Below, one piece after another: positions 40,750 through 63,839 of a stretch of DNA of 64,000 nucleotides. Source of the stretch: Urechis unicinctus (lineage: Eukaryota > Annelida > Polychaeta > Xenopneusta > Urechidae); contig CM067357.1 in the NCBI GenBank assembly GCA_034190875.2, positions 2,764,797-2,828,796 on the forward strand. The letters run 5' to 3'. How positions within the stretch are numbered: position 1 is the stretch's first letter; every line of letters begins with the position of its first letter. Under the pieces are notes generated by a model that saw nothing but the letters and a program-made list of their open reading frames with translations, did no database searches and was not told where the DNA came from. Position numbers and translations under genes: made by a program.

Positions 40750-43628
40750 TGAATTTCTCGGCTATGTGGTGCAATTTTAGTTTGCTTCCATTTTTGTTGC
40801 TTAAATGACACCTTTATAATCCTTTCATGTTATTGGGAACACCAAATCATCAATGAGTAATTAATATGGACTATACTCAGAACTTTGGGCGCATATCTTT
40901 ATTGTAAGTTTAATTTAACTATCGTTGAATGACTCTTTGTTATTGAACCTAAAAATGAATTTCAGCGTCCATTTCTGAAAAAAAAATGTTTTTTTAAACA
41001 AACTATTAACTTTACAATAAATAAGCAGCTAAAAAATGCACCCTTTGTTTACAAAAAAAAATCAGACTAATACCGAATTGGACCAGCAACTACGCATGCG
41101 TAACTCTATCATTTTCCGATATTATCACTGAAACTCCCATTTGCCATATTTGAGTTAAACTTCACATCGATCCCATCAAAAGTAAGAAATCAAACTCAAC
41201 GCTGTAAACTGTCTGTCCAATAAAGTAGACAGGGATAACTGTCTATTTTAGTGGTTCGGTTTGTGATTTTTTTCATCCAAGACATAAGTGATCAACTGTC
41301 TGACTTTATAATGTACATTACCAGCCTTGATCGCTTTCGCTTAACAGTTCTTTGCTTGCAAACAACTTAAACTTAAATATGTGTTGTACGTCTTATACTA
41401 TGCGGTGAATGCGTTACATCGTCTCTCTCGACGGGGACGAAAAAAAATCGTTGACTGGATCCCGGAACCATTCGAACGGAATCCAATGAAACGCAAAATC
41501 TCGCGAGATTCAATGTGAATGGCATTTTGCAGAACAGAGGAAATCTGAAGAAAACATATTGCGAAATGGTTAAAAGGGGGATATTATTCATTTACAGGTA
41601 CCTCATTAACTTCATTTATGATTGTATTGATCTTTTGTATGAGTTTAAAAGGAACCAAGGTAATCGTAATCTTTGATCTGTATATTTTGTGTCTGAAATG
41701 TTGCTTCTTGCGAATCACTGACTGAACCTTGTGTTGCCTGTTGGATCTGTTGATTTTGTCACAAATGGTGAAAGTGAAATAGAATGACTTCTAATCGCCA
41801 TTACGAAAAGGTTTTGACGACTAAGTTTGACTTTTCTCAATTAAAGCCCCTGAGTAACACTCATGAGTGTCAAATTTTATTTCTGAGTGGTAGAAACTCA
41901 GCTGAGATGTTTGTTGGCCCAAAAGCTAGCTCCGGTGTAACGGTAACATGAATTTATACCGTTACGAAGAGTTCGTCAAACACAGTCGGCAATTTCTCGT
42001 TTGGGTTGAAGGACTACTCTGCGTACCTAGAAAATAACATATATCAAGAGCCTTTACAAAAAATAGACTCTACGCGCCAAAAAACTTACCACCACTCGAC
42101 GCTATTCTTCAATAAATGGCATCGATAGTTCGTTTCCTAACAAATCGCGATACGATGTCTGCCATCTTGGAAACAAATAATTCTCGCGATTTCCCGCATT
42201 GCCTTAGCATCTCAAGTGGGGGGCACTTCCCCTAACTCGGATAGGGGTGTGTCGCGGGACCTCGAAAACCTGTACCCGTTGCACTCGTTGAGAATGAGAA
42301 AAAGTATACTCCATCGTACAAGGTATTATGCGTATGTCTAACCCGTCGTAAAAGTCGAGATGTCGAAAAAACCACCCCCTTCGTGCGGCACATGTATACT
42401 ATATATTTACACTTAAGTGCCCCCCCCCCCCGCGCAATGCATGTGGTTTTGAACTTGTAAACAAACATGTTGCTGTGTTTCGGACTTTTTACCGCTTCCC
42501 AAATTGATCGAACTATAAATAATTACCACGGATGAAATCACCAGCCGAAAAGGGATGAAATTGTCCGTAAAACATCATTGCATTCTATAACTACATCACT
42601 TGTGTATGTTTGGTGTTTGGTAGTTGTCTGAATCGATCTAAAAATAATTGAATGGCGTTGTTTCGAGAAACGGTAAGACGTCTACGCAGACGTCTTGTAG
42701 GGCTACCCAAAAGCTTGCCTTCGGGCCACCAACTCTGATATTTACATGTCCTAAATTTAATTACTCAAACCTCATAAATGTGCTTACCATGGGATTTGTT
42801 TAAATACGGATTGAAACTAAGAAAATACTCTGCATGCCATCCTGACATGTGGTTCATAGACACCACTTGCCCTGAGGATGTTGACATGCCTGTGTTTTAT
42901 CAACCATCCAGCACAAAGTGCATTGGTTCATTTTATTGAAATTCTGACTATTTTATTTGGTGTATTTGTAAGTTATGCTTATGTGGGTTCATCACAAGAC
43001 CACATGCTTAAATGGAATTAAATTCTTACAAAAATAGGACCCAAGCATTTACATATTGGGTTATAAATTTTTACTTCAAACCACTAAACTAGACCTAACA
43101 GCATTGCTTTTTAAGATGCCATTTGAGACAGGGTAGCTGTTGTGGCCTCAGACCTGATCAGGTGCTGACATGAAGCAAGCTTCGGGGCATAATATGATAA
43201 ACCCCTTTGCCAAGCCAATAGAAAATACTCGTACGACTTGTATACTGTGTAATTCCCCTTGTGCTTAATCTGTTAAAGGAATTGATGTCTATTGAAAATG
43301 ACTTTGGTAAAGACATCTGTCAATGTTAGTTAGCTTTAAAGCCATCTGCCCAGAGATTGCCATGGTAGGGTCTGAAAAGTATTGTAATTATTCTTGTCAA
43401 ATGTGACCAGATTTTCTTCCAGATTTGTAATTGTTTCCCTGTTTGTTTACCCAGTGACCAGAAACAATGAAGCCCTCAGCTTGAGAGCAGTTTGCCAGCA
43501 GCAGCATCAGCAGCCAAGAGCAGGGAACTTGTCTGCTGATTGCTGCAGTCTTGTGTGCTTCATCTACCGTGCCAGGATATTACCTGTGACAAGACACTTA
43601 TAGATAAACGTGGTCACTTGTTGCCAAA
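40750..43628. other. Region upstream of cullin-1
   Basis: No coding exon recognised. It contains short element copy 2 at 42218-42431. The 5' UTR and promoter of cullin-1 are presumably here, but no first exon could be placed. ATG 43629 has the context CCAAAATGGC. Confidence 0.4.
42218..42431 (-). mobile_element. Short non-autonomous element, copy 2 (inverted)
   Basis: Read on the minus strand it starts with a G run and GCACTTAAGTGTA and ends with AAGTGCCCCCC, as copy 1 does. It shares CTTGTACGATGG, the CGACGGGTTA block and the GAGGTCCCGCGACACACCC block with it. It is shorter by about 70 bases and more diverged. Confidence 0.75.
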
Positions 43629-52536
<8,908 letters not shown>

Positions 52537-52642
52537 CTCCATCCCTCCTCACCCCGCTGCTTCAACTCGGTACATCATCACAATGTTATCATTTACTCAT
52601 CTCAATCTAAACCAGTCCTGCCTAGTTGCATGCTGCGTAATC

Positions 52643-52648
52643 AATAAA
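52643..52648 (+). promoter_or_regulatory. Poly(A) signal candidate of cullin-1
   Basis: AATAAA about 107 bases after the cullin-1 stop codon, the nearest good match. Confidence 0.6.
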
Positions 52649-53851
52649 GAAATGGAGAATATGTGTTATATGATTTGCTGAGGGTTAATTAGCCAGAATG
52701 TTCCTCTCGTTATTCTGTGACAGCCATGACTAACACAACCTGATGTTGATTGCAGGTTTCTTGGCTTCACCGACACTTCCTTCACTTCCTGCCGGGTGGA
52801 GTTGCCATCTAACTGCCAGTCTCCTGCTGCACCAAGTGCCACCTCCTCATCCCCATCTCCTCTCCACCAGCCTTCTCACAACGCTCCCCTCTGTTCCGTC
52901 TGCATTTACCCACAGCATATCCTCGATTAACGAGCTTGATCTTCAGAACTGTATGCATCGTTGTTGTGACAGTCCTAATACTACCCAGGGGAACTCTGTA
53001 CACTCGATCTGTTAACGATCGCTGTGTGGTTAACCAGGCTGAGTACCCTCTGGCTGTGGAGTCGGCCTCTCTCTCCCTCTCTCTGATCCTCCAGTCTGGC
53101 CAGTCCACTGCAGCCATACGTGCTTTTGTGTATAAAGTAAATGATGTAGGTAATGTTTTTAAACCGATATATCCTGTAAGTGGAAACTGCCAGCAGTTGA
53201 GTGTTGCTGTTGGTTTTGATGTCTGCTTTCACCTAGCAATGCAGCCTGTTGGAGGGACTGCTTTAATGGGATTTTACATTGAAACCAGGCCAGATGTCAA
53301 CGTCAAGTCAGGGTTGCCACCACAGCCGGGATACCACTGCATCTGTCGCGTGGATGGGTCGTATAATCTGGATATAGCATCATTCTCGGAGTCACACAAT
53401 ACATTTCACTGCCTTAATGTGGTGTGGCGTTTCACTGTTATTGTTTCGTATTTTCATCAATTTGAAATTTGAAAAAAAAACGAGTTCTAAATAATAGCAC
53501 TCGCCAGAATTTGAGGGGGCATGTCAAAGTGGCCGGTGTGTTGTGGGTGTTGATCATTGGGACTTGATGGTGGAGCATGTCTTGTTTGAGATAATTAACG
53601 TGTTGCATCACAGCCACTGTCTTAATTTATATGAAATTTTTGTTCAAAATGGCGTGGAATAAAAACAACATTGTGGTCCGGGTTGTCCACCAGCGAAGGC
53701 CTTCATTTCTGACCGGCTGTTTCTCCATCTAAATCAGAGTTTGACTTATGCACAGAAACTTTACATCTGAAAGTGACCATGTTGTTTTATACTATAATTG
53801 GGATCTGACTAAGTTCGCAAGCTCAATCTTATATATGGCTGTCCAGCAATT

Positions 53852-54055
53852 ATGCATCAAGGAAAAGGCCTGCCCAGATTGCCCGCCCACATGAACAAGA
53901 ACATCCATGTTCTTAAAATGAACAAGAGCAATCGGTCGTTTGTAATCTATGGCCACATTCACGTTAATTACTCTGCGCGTTGGTTTAACGGAAGAACTCG
54001 GGAAATTCTTCATCATCAATATGATCCCTTTACACAGGCTGTTGTTTCCAGGTAA
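53852..54055 (+). CDS. Possible exon of unknown function ending at a splice donor
   Basis: A plus frame of 67 codons ends at TTTCCAG|GTAAGC (54055 is close to the border), where the 57-bp minisatellite begins. The peptide has blocks NRSFVIYGHIHVNYSARW and TREILHHQYDPFTQAVVS. No family recognised. The minus strand is also open here, so the coding strand is not certain. Confidence 0.25.
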   Translation: MHQGKGLPRLPAHMNKNIHVLKMNKSNRSFVIYGHIHVNYSARWFNGRTREILHHQYDPFTQAVVSR

Positions 54056-55080
54056 GCGAGGCATCTGGATCCCAAGTAGGGGTGGTTTGGACAGGCTGTT
54101 GTTTCCAGGTAAGCGAGGCGTCCAAATCCCAAGTAGGGGTGGTTTGGACAGGCTGTTGTTTCCAGGTAAGCGAGGCATCCAGATCCAAGTAGGGGTGTTT
54201 GGGGTGTTTGTTTTTGGATCCCAACAGGCTGTTGTTTCCAGGAAAGCGAGGCATCTGGATCCCAAGTAGGGGTGGTTTGGACAGGCTGTTGTTTCCAGGT
54301 AAGCGAGGCGTCTGGATCCCAAGTAGGGGTGGTTTGGACAGGCTGTTGTTTCCAGGTAAGCGAGGCGTCTGGATCCCAAGTAGGGGTGGTTTGGACAGGC
54401 TGTTGTTTCCAGGTAAGCGAGGCATCTGGTTCCCAAGTAGGGGTGGTTTGGACAGGCTGTTGTTTCCAGGAAAGCGAGGCATCTGGATCCCAAGTAGGGG
54501 TGGTTTGGACAGGCTGTTGTTTCCAGGTTTCCAGGTGGTTTGGACAGGCTGTTGTTTCCAGGAAAGCGAGGCATCTGGATCCCAAGTAGGGGTGGTTTGG
54601 ACAGGCTGTTGTTTCCAGGTAAGTGAGGCGTCCAGATCCCAAGTAGGGGTGGTTTGGACAGGCTGTTGTTTCCAGGTAAGCGAGGCATCTGGATCCCAAG
54701 TAGGGGTGGTTTGGACAGGCTGTTGTTTCCAGGAAAGCGAGGCATCTGGATCCCAAGTAGGGGTGGTTTGGACAGGCTGTTGTTTCCAGGTAAGCGAGGC
54801 GTCTGGATCCCAAGTAGGGGTGGTTTGGACAGGCTGTTGTTTCCAGGAAAGCGAGGCATCTGGATCCCAAGTAGGGGTGGTTTGGACAGGCTGTTTTTGT
54901 TTAGTAGGGGTGGTTTGGACAGGTCCAGGAAAGCGAGGCGTCTGGATCCCAAGTAGGGGTGGTTTGGACAGGCTGTTGTTTCCAGGTAAGCGAGGCGTCT
55001 GGATCCCAAGTAGGGGTGGTTTGGACAGGCTGTTGTTTCCAGGTAAGCGAGGCGTCTGGATCCCAAGTAGGGGTGGTTTG
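54036..55080. repeat. 57-bp minisatellite with a splice-donor consensus in most units
   Basis: About 18 copies of AGGCTGTTGTTTCCAGGTAA, GCGAGGCATCTGGATCCCAA and GTAGGGGTGGTTTGGAC. Most units keep CAGGTAAGC, a perfect donor consensus on the plus strand; several have CAGGAAAGC. The length is a multiple of three, so the 300-420 codon frames on both strands come from the repeat. Confidence 0.97.
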
Positions 55081-55494
55081 AGTGATGATCACCACAGGTT
55101 CTCCAACATACAGCATTAGGACAGGAGCAATTGGAGATTCTATCATGACTTTCCTCCTGAATAGTTGGAAATGGCTTGGATGCTTGTAAAAAACACTTGT
55201 CAACCAGAGCATAAAAGGAGCATTTTTGCTTCGTGTATCCAATGTAATCATCAGCATTTGTTATTCATTTGTATTGAATTCCTTTGGGGAGGCTAAAAAA
55301 TAACCAAGCTAAAGCTTACTATTTGTTAATTACTGTTTGATATTGGTAATATGATACACAACAATCTTCATCCTGGAAATAGTCTTTTTCCGGGGCCTAA
55401 TCGAAATTGGAGTTTAAATCACAATAGACTATTTTCAAAAGCTTTGTAAAATGAAGTCCAATCACAGAAAGGAAAGCAGGTGACCCTCTCCAAA

Positions 55495-56212
55495 ACACGC
55501 TATACCCATATGATGAAAGCATTTTGATATAAAACGCATTATACCCATATGATGAAAGCATTTTGATATAAAACACGTTATACCCATATGATGAAAGCAT
55601 TTTGATAAAAAACACGCTATACCCATATGATGAAAGCATTTTGATATAAAACAAGCTATACCCATATGATGAAAGCATTTTGATATAAAACACGCTATAC
55701 CCATATGATGAAAGCATTTTGATATAAAAACAAGCTATACCCATATGATGAAAGCATTTTGATATATAAAACGCTATACCCGCTAGCATATATACCCATT
55801 ATGATGAAAGCATTTTGATATAAAAGCATTTTGATATATACCCATATGATGAAAGCATTTTGATATAAAACGCATTATAAACCCATATGATGAAAGCATT
55901 TTGATATAAAACACGCTATACCCATATGATGAAAGCATTTTGATATAAAACACGCTATACCCATATGATGAAAGCATTTTGATATAAAACACGCTATACC
56001 CATATGATGAAAGCATTTTGATATAAAACAAGCTATACCCATATGATGAAACCCATATGATGAAAGCATTTTGATATAAAACACGCATTTTGATATAAAA
56101 CACGCTATACCCATATGATGAAAGCATTTTGATATAAAACAAGCTATACCCATATGATGAAAGCATTTTGATATAAATACACACGCTATACCCATATGAT
56201 GAAAGCATTTTG
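55495..56212. repeat. 39-bp minisatellite
   Basis: About 17 copies of TATACCCATATGATGAAAGC plus ATTTTGATATAAAACACGC, with broken units near 55780-55860 and 56040-56090. Minus-strand frames of 13-residue repeats are by-products. Confidence 0.96.
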
Positions 56213-56347
56213 AAATACTACCGAGTTTTAGAGACAGTGGAAACTATAGTCAGAATGGTGTTCCTAGTTTTTTTCGAATGCTTGGTCCGGAGCAGATTTC
56301 ATAGTCGCCGCCATTTTTATGAAGTGACGTAACTGGCGCAAACGGCG

Positions 56348-56752
56348 TTGTTCGCTGGTGGTGCGTCTTCGATCCGAAACTCGTTTTGCGAGCGGCAAGA
56401 ATTTGGCTTGGTACAGACTATTTTTATGCATTGTATTGCTCTGCTAATTCAAACCAAAAAAGAAGACGTTTTGTTCGGAAAAACGAACAAAAAGCGAATG
56501 AAAGTTGAAGTGACGACGAAAGCCCCTAAGACAGATTTCGAAACGGATGTATATTTAGGTTACGTCTTGAAGCCTAAGTGTGGTATTCTTGTGCACAATT
56601 CTGCCGATTATTCGAGAGAATATGTACGAGGTGATATACGCGCGACCTGTAATGCGTCTTCCCACCCAGACTTTATCGTTTGCCTCATATCAGTTGTCTC
56701 GGGACATATTTTGTGGCAAGAAACGAATGATTCGGGGAGATCTTTACTTTAA
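56348..56752 (+). CDS. Open frame of unknown function
   Basis: 134 codons. The first 45 look random; the rest (TTKAPKTDFETDVYLGYVL, later HPDFIVCLISVVSGHIL) looks more protein-like. No family recognised, no splice support. Confidence 0.2.
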   Translation: MFAGGASSIRNSFCERQEFGLVQTIFMHCIALLIQTKKEDVLFGKTNKKRMKVEVTTKAPKTDFETDVYLGYVLKPKCGILVHNSADYSREYVRGDIRATCNASSHPDFIVCLISVVSGHILWQETNDSGRSLL

Positions 56753-56793
56753 GTGTGTATCTTTGATTTATTAAGGTTGCGCAATTTTATCTT

Positions 56794-58840
<2,047 letters not shown>

Positions 58841-59393
58841 CATGTCATCGGAGGCAATGTAAGTGGATAGGGTGACTAATGAACCCACAAACAACCGAAA
58901 GGGTGCTGCAGATGAAAAGGCCAAACATGATAAGCTTCTCAGTGGGCTCCGTGTGGCCAAGACCAAGCTAAGAGATGAAGCCACAGTGGAAAGGCGTTCT
59001 CTGCCTCATCCAACTGAAGTAGCAGACAGGCCTTCTTCCCCTTGTCCCGCTGCTACATTGGCACCCTGGGTAGCTGGTGGCGTCGTGTTGTTTGGACTAG
59101 CGTGGTGGTTCCTGCGCCTGTTGTACATCAAAGCGCGGGAGATAACGCACGGATCCTCTTTATGTGAAATAAGTTGTGCCACCATCATGACAACCTCAAG
59201 TACTGATGGAAAAATGCTCGTCAACGTGCAGTACCATGGTACAGTTGTTTCTGGTAAATCGATAAAATATGCCATGCTTGGCTGGAGGGCTCTTAGAGAG
59301 CAAATCCCGAAGCTTGCCTTCACGTCACGTGACCTGATCACAGCTGTTGCCGACGTAGCCCTAGCCATGGCGACAGTCCTACCGGCTTGCTAA
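58841..59393 (+). pseudogene. Membrane-protein gene of a Maverick-like element, early stop
   Basis: An ATG at 58841 opens a frame that stops after six codons at a TAA and then stays open for 176 codons to 59393. It encodes a charged N-terminal part, a hydrophobic segment near residue 70-90 (WVAGGVVLFGLAWWFLRLLY) and a C-terminal soluble part. The early stop sits in CAATGTAAGTG, which also fits a splice donor, so either a nonsense change or an unmatched intron start is possible. It precedes the integrase and polymerase pieces on the same strand. Function not recognised. Confidence 0.4.
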
Positions 59394-59575
59394 GTACTTT
59401 TTGGCCATGGAGCACATCAGGTTCTGGATACATAACAATGGATCGCATGACTCGTCGCATGCAAACTATCTACTATTGTTATAATACTATTTTGGCTCAT
59501 ACGTTCTTAAAAAGCCTCCCCCTTTAATTATCAGCACGAGAGCCCGGGTTACATCACACCACTCGTTGGGAGGGG

Positions 59576-59845
59576 TGTAACCCTGATTTCAGCAATCCTC
59601 ACAGCAAGCGAGTTCACACTCCAAGTGGACTCGTCGTGTCACGTGGGGATTGTTTTAGCCTGGCCCATCATGTGGACCCTTTATAAGGTCCACAGTCACG
59701 GAGATTCATCTAGTCAGAGAAACGATTCGGACCGCGAGATTCCAGGGAGCTTCATTGTTGAAATTTAATAAACCAAATAAGCATCTCTACTCCAGGACTC
59801 GCGTTAATTTCCTCTGATTAGTCCCCACTCCAGCAACTACAGGCA
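59576..59845 (+). promoter_or_regulatory. Possible promoter or LTR-like segment
   Basis: Between two pieces of the element lies a segment with a TATA-like TTATAA (59681-59686) and AATAAA (59767-59772). It is headed by an inverted pair GGGTTACA (59547-59554) and TGTAACCC (59576-59583). This could be a solo LTR-like sequence or the element's own promoter. No matching second copy or target duplication was found. Confidence 0.25.
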
Positions 59846-60120
59846 GTGAGTAACAGTACTATAACGAAGAGCGTGCATAAGCAAGAAAAGCTAAGAAATA
59901 CTAGCTTTACATATAGCCCCCAGGGGTATTGGAAGGGCATTACAGCTATCAAGAAGCTTGCAACAGCCTCGAGGGTTTCTGAGGAAGTTGCCCGGGGTTG
60001 GCTCATAAAGCAATCTATATGGCAAATGTACCTGCTAATCCCGAAACAAATTCCCAGGCCTAATGAGGTTCACTAAGCCGATCTCTTATTTCTTCCTCTT
60101 GACAGCGTGAAACCGCACTC
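59846..60120 (+). pseudogene. Integrase fragment of Maverick/adintovirus-like element
   Basis: A frame of 76 codons has the block GYWKGITAIKKLA and VARGWLIKQSIWQMYL, then IPRPNEVH, a stop, and ADLLFLPLD in the same frame. From memory this is the N-terminal helix-turn-helix region and the start of the catalytic core of the retroviral-type integrases carried by Maverick/adintovirus-like elements. The stop falls at the border of the core, and the first catalytic Asp would be in the ADLLF block. The rest of the core is missing or scrambled after 60120. Confidence 0.6.
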
Positions 60121-60389
60121 CTGCTGAGCATCTCTTTGGGCGCCAGCATGCCGTAGAGTTATAACTTCCATCTGGGGAACGATCAACCGAGTTGGTTTCT
60201 GCCAAGAAAGAAAAAGCCAGTGCCCGTGCCAAGAAATGAAAAGCCAGTGCCAGCGCAACGGCTTCTTTTAAAAAGGCAACATGGAACATAACGAATTTCC
60301 TCAGGAGTAGGTTATGGATGTTCCACCCATTTGGCAAGGACACTCTGACTTTCTTGACATAGCCAAATACGTACAAAGCTAGGCTCTGA

Positions 60390-61293
60390 GATTAACCAGC
60401 TTGAGGGAATCAAGTTCCAACTTGCTATTAGGGTTAAGCTATTGAAGGAAACCGGGTAAGGCGTTACTGAGTATGTTCAACCTGTCTTTGGGCTCAAGCA
60501 ACAGGCACTACTCACCCCCACGAGATTGATGAGGCCATAATAAGGGCAACCGTGGTCGTTCACGAAAGTTTGGATAAGTGGACTACCATCTCTCGCTACC
60601 TGCCTCTCAGGGGGCACATACATTGAGCTGCCTCTAGAACTAAAAAGTAAAAAGGCAATAATACGCGAGGAGCAGGGATGACAACTGCCTAAGGTTGTCA
60701 ATTTACACTGCCTTACACCCAGCGGCAAAAGACCCCCAAAGAATGTCAAAGTAAGACAAGAACGACGGCATCAACCCCTATATCCCAGATTGGCAAGATC
60801 GAGAAGCAAATCGACCAAGCCTTGAATGTATTCGGATGGGATAAGGGTGTGATAGTACACTTTATCACCAAAAAACCAGCCGACATTCCCCACATCAACC
60901 TCATATTGACCTAGAAGGCTGGTAAGTTCCACTATGCATGGATCAAAGACCTAAACCACATGCTACATGACTAGAATAAACCTAAATGCCGCAAGTACGT
61001 CTGCGAGGGTTGTCTACAGGGATACTCCAGAGAAGACCTGCTTTAGGCTCACAAGCCAGAATGTAAAAGCAGCAGTTAGGGTTAGGGTTGAGATGCCAGA
61101 GGAGGGGAAAAACAAGCTCTCCTTCCAAAACTGGCCCAGGCATCTTCTGGCCCACTGTACTATCTCTGAGGCACTCACAGTCCAACTTGCAGGCCCTGCA
61201 CCAGACTGGATGCTGCCGAGCAATTCCTGCAGGGCCAGATATGGTGACGTCCTGCGCCTGGTGTATACTGATACGGATAGTATGTACGCATAG
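60390..61293 (+). pseudogene. Protein-primed family B DNA polymerase fragments (Maverick-like)
   Basis: Several frames carry pieces in the right order. N-terminal region blocks occur between about 60410 and 60720 (one with PVFGLKQQALLTP), then GWDKGV near 60838, PHINLI near 60893, KAGKFHYAWIKDLN near 60920 and VEMPEEGKNKLSFQNW near 61100. Almost directly after these comes VYTDTDSMY (about 61261-61287), the YxDTDS palm motif with the catalytic Asp residues. In an intact enzyme the exonuclease and most of the palm lie between these parts, so a large internal deletion has joined the start to motif C. There are many stops. Not functional. Confidence 0.7.
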
Positions 61294-61299
61294 GGATCA

Positions 61300-62205
61300 A
61301 TATTCAAAATCCTGTAAGTGCCTTAATTTGACGTGGAGCGTGGATGTAGGGTGCGCCAGAACCCCCACTTCCTATACTACTTCTATAGAATATACACAAT
61401 ATTAGTTAATTAAATCATACCAGTGATCAACGAATTCGTCCAAATATATGCCTCAATCAACTTGTGAAACAATCATCTGGAACATGATAGAGTATCACTC
61501 ATCAATGTTTATTAAATTATGATACAGAATCACATGCAATATGCATGGGTAAGCCCATGCCTCATATACCTTGGTAGGATAATAGTGTTCCATCAACAAA
61601 TGATTCTATAGTTGTACAAAACAGGGGGTATAATACAAGGTCCTGACAGATATGTTTCAAACCCTACATTTAACAGTCACAACAAATCCAGCTAATGGAA
61701 ACCACCTCATATATACACATATGACTATCTTTAAATCTGCCACAAAACAAATGCTACAGGTGAGGCTACGAGCTGATAAGCATAACATAAGTTCTATACT
61801 GTTACACTCATATTCATATAGCAATGATGTGGCGACATAACATGTTCAGGGCCTTGAGTCTGACCCTTTATCCGGCTCAGGTGAGGTCATGTCAACTGAC
61901 CTGTTTCCTGTCCGCGTTTTCAATGGTTTTGTCTCTTTCACTCGGAAAACCAGACGGCTTTGCTGAAGATCTTAATTCGCTGCTCCCTATAATTATTTTT
62001 GTGGTTACAACCGAAAGCAATACAGAGCGCCATATTCCTAAGCATCAATCATTGAAAATGTTACCACAAATTCTTTCGCTCGCAACAAGCGCGGTGTAAA
62101 CAACATATCATCTGGAGTAAGGCTTGAGGTTCTGTCGTTGCCAAAATGTGCGCACCGTAGTTCATGAATTAATTATGGCCTAATAATTTTCATAAATCAC
62201 TCACA
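61300..62205. other. Intergenic stretch, nothing supported
   Basis: No coding exon or repeat recognised; frames at 61652-62099 have no motif. Confidence 0.4.
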
Positions 62206-62210
62206 CCGAC

Positions 62211-62405
62211 CTATATGCGATAGTGGTATAATATGGCACACCAATATTAATGATGCGATAGTGGTATAATATGGCACACCAATATTAATGATGCGATAGT
62301 GGTATAATATGGCACACCAATATTAATGATGCAATAGTGGTATAATATGGCACACCAATATTAATGATGCGATAGTGGTATAATATGGCACACCAATATT
62401 AATGA
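62211..62405. repeat. 38-bp tandem repeat
   Basis: Five nearly identical copies of GATGCGATAGTGGTATAATA plus TGGCACACCAATATTAAT. Confidence 0.97.
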
Positions 62406-62894
62406 TGAGAGGATCACTTTCAAATGTGGGATATAGATCAGCAATTCAGATTCGTTTTGAAAGCTGCATAAACACTGGATTCGTGAGTGTGTGCGGGGAA
62501 GGGGCGGGGTGCATGTGATGTCAGTCATCTGTGATCTGGAGGAGGTATATGACATCAAGCAGTCAAAGAGGCTCCATTTGTAATGATAAAGTGCATATTT
62601 TGGGCTTAAATTTTATCTTTTCATCACAGCATATCTCTTCGTATTTTGCCGCACGTTTGGAGGTTCCGTCTGACAAATTCATATTGATGAAAGGTTGAAC
62701 CTTCTGCTTATCTTACCCTACTTCCCTTTCCGCACTCTTTTTTTGTATTTCAGATCATTTTTAGCGATATGAATATTTTTTGCAAGCAAACCTATTGAAT
62801 TCAATTATAGACGAAAGCAAGCTCATTTTGAAGAAATCTCCTCTGAATGGTCAAGGCGACCATGCCCCAAAATGACATTAGTTATGTAAGTTTA

Positions 62895-63556
62895 TCAGTT
62901 GTCCAATCTGTGTCCACACTGCTGATCCTTCTGTGTCCACACTACTGATCCTTCTGTGTCCACATTTCTGATCCTTCTGTGTCCACACTGCTGATCCTAC
63001 TGTGTCCACACTGCTGATCCTTCTGTGTCCACACTGCTGATCCTTCTGTCTACACTGCTGATTCTTCTGTGTCCACACTGCTGATCCTTCTGTGTCCACA
63101 CTGATGATCCTTCTGTGTCCACACTGCTGATCCTTCTGTGTCCACACTGCTGATCCTACGTGTCCACACTGCTGATACTACGTGTCCACACTGCTGATCC
63201 TTCTGTGTCCACACTGCTGATCCTCCTGTGTCCACACTGCTGATCCTTCTGTGTCCACACTACTGATCCTACGTGTCCACACTGCTGATACTACGTGCCC
63301 ACACTGCTGATCCTTCTGTGTCCACACTGCTGATCCTTCTGTGTTCACACTGCTGATCCGTATGTGTCCATACTACTGATCCTACGTGTCCACACTACTG
63401 ATCCTACGTGTCCACACTGCTGATACTACGTGTCCACACTGCTGATCCTTCTGTGTCCACACTGCTGATCCTTCTGTGTTCACACTGCTGATCCGTATGT
63501 GTCCATACTACTGATCCTACGTGTCCACACTACTGATCCTACGTGTCCACACTACT
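62895..63556. repeat. 23-bp minisatellite with higher-order structure
   Basis: About 28 copies of GATCCTTCTGTGTCCACACT plus GCT, with a CCTACGTGTCC variant. A block with the order of variants 'ACGT, ACGT, TTCT, TTCT, GTTC, CGTA' at about 63270-63395 recurs at about 63410-63530, so multi-unit blocks were duplicated together. Confidence 0.93.
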
Positions 63557-63839
63557 GTACTTGCCGTGGCGAGCAGAGTATTCGCTTAACGCTATCATGT
63601 CTGTGTTGAGATATAGGCTCAGTCATGTCGGACAATTTAGCAGGGAGCTTCGTTTCAATATTTGTAATGTTATTTGGGAGGTTTCCAGACGGACTGTTTA
63701 GATATGAATTTAGCATGTACACGAATGGTGTATCTGCTTTACAAGTCAATGGACACGATAGCGTTACGACAAACGTATCTCCTTTGTCGAATGATAGAAA
63801 CTTGCCGAGAAGTAAAACGAAAAGCTTCGGTTCTCGTAT

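Noticed and set aside
53792-55119. Frames of 424 codons (minus) and 306 codons (plus)
   Set aside because: Both are made of the 57-bp unit read 19 residues at a time; the length divisible by three keeps several frames open.
55397-56208. Minus frames with the repeated peptide MGIACFISKCFHH
   Set aside because: 39-bp repeat translated as 13 residues; seen in more than one frame, no flanking gene signals.
59576-59845. Full LTR retrotransposon end
   Set aside because: TATA and AATAAA are present, but there is no second copy, primer site or target duplication, so only a weak promoter/LTR-like call was kept.
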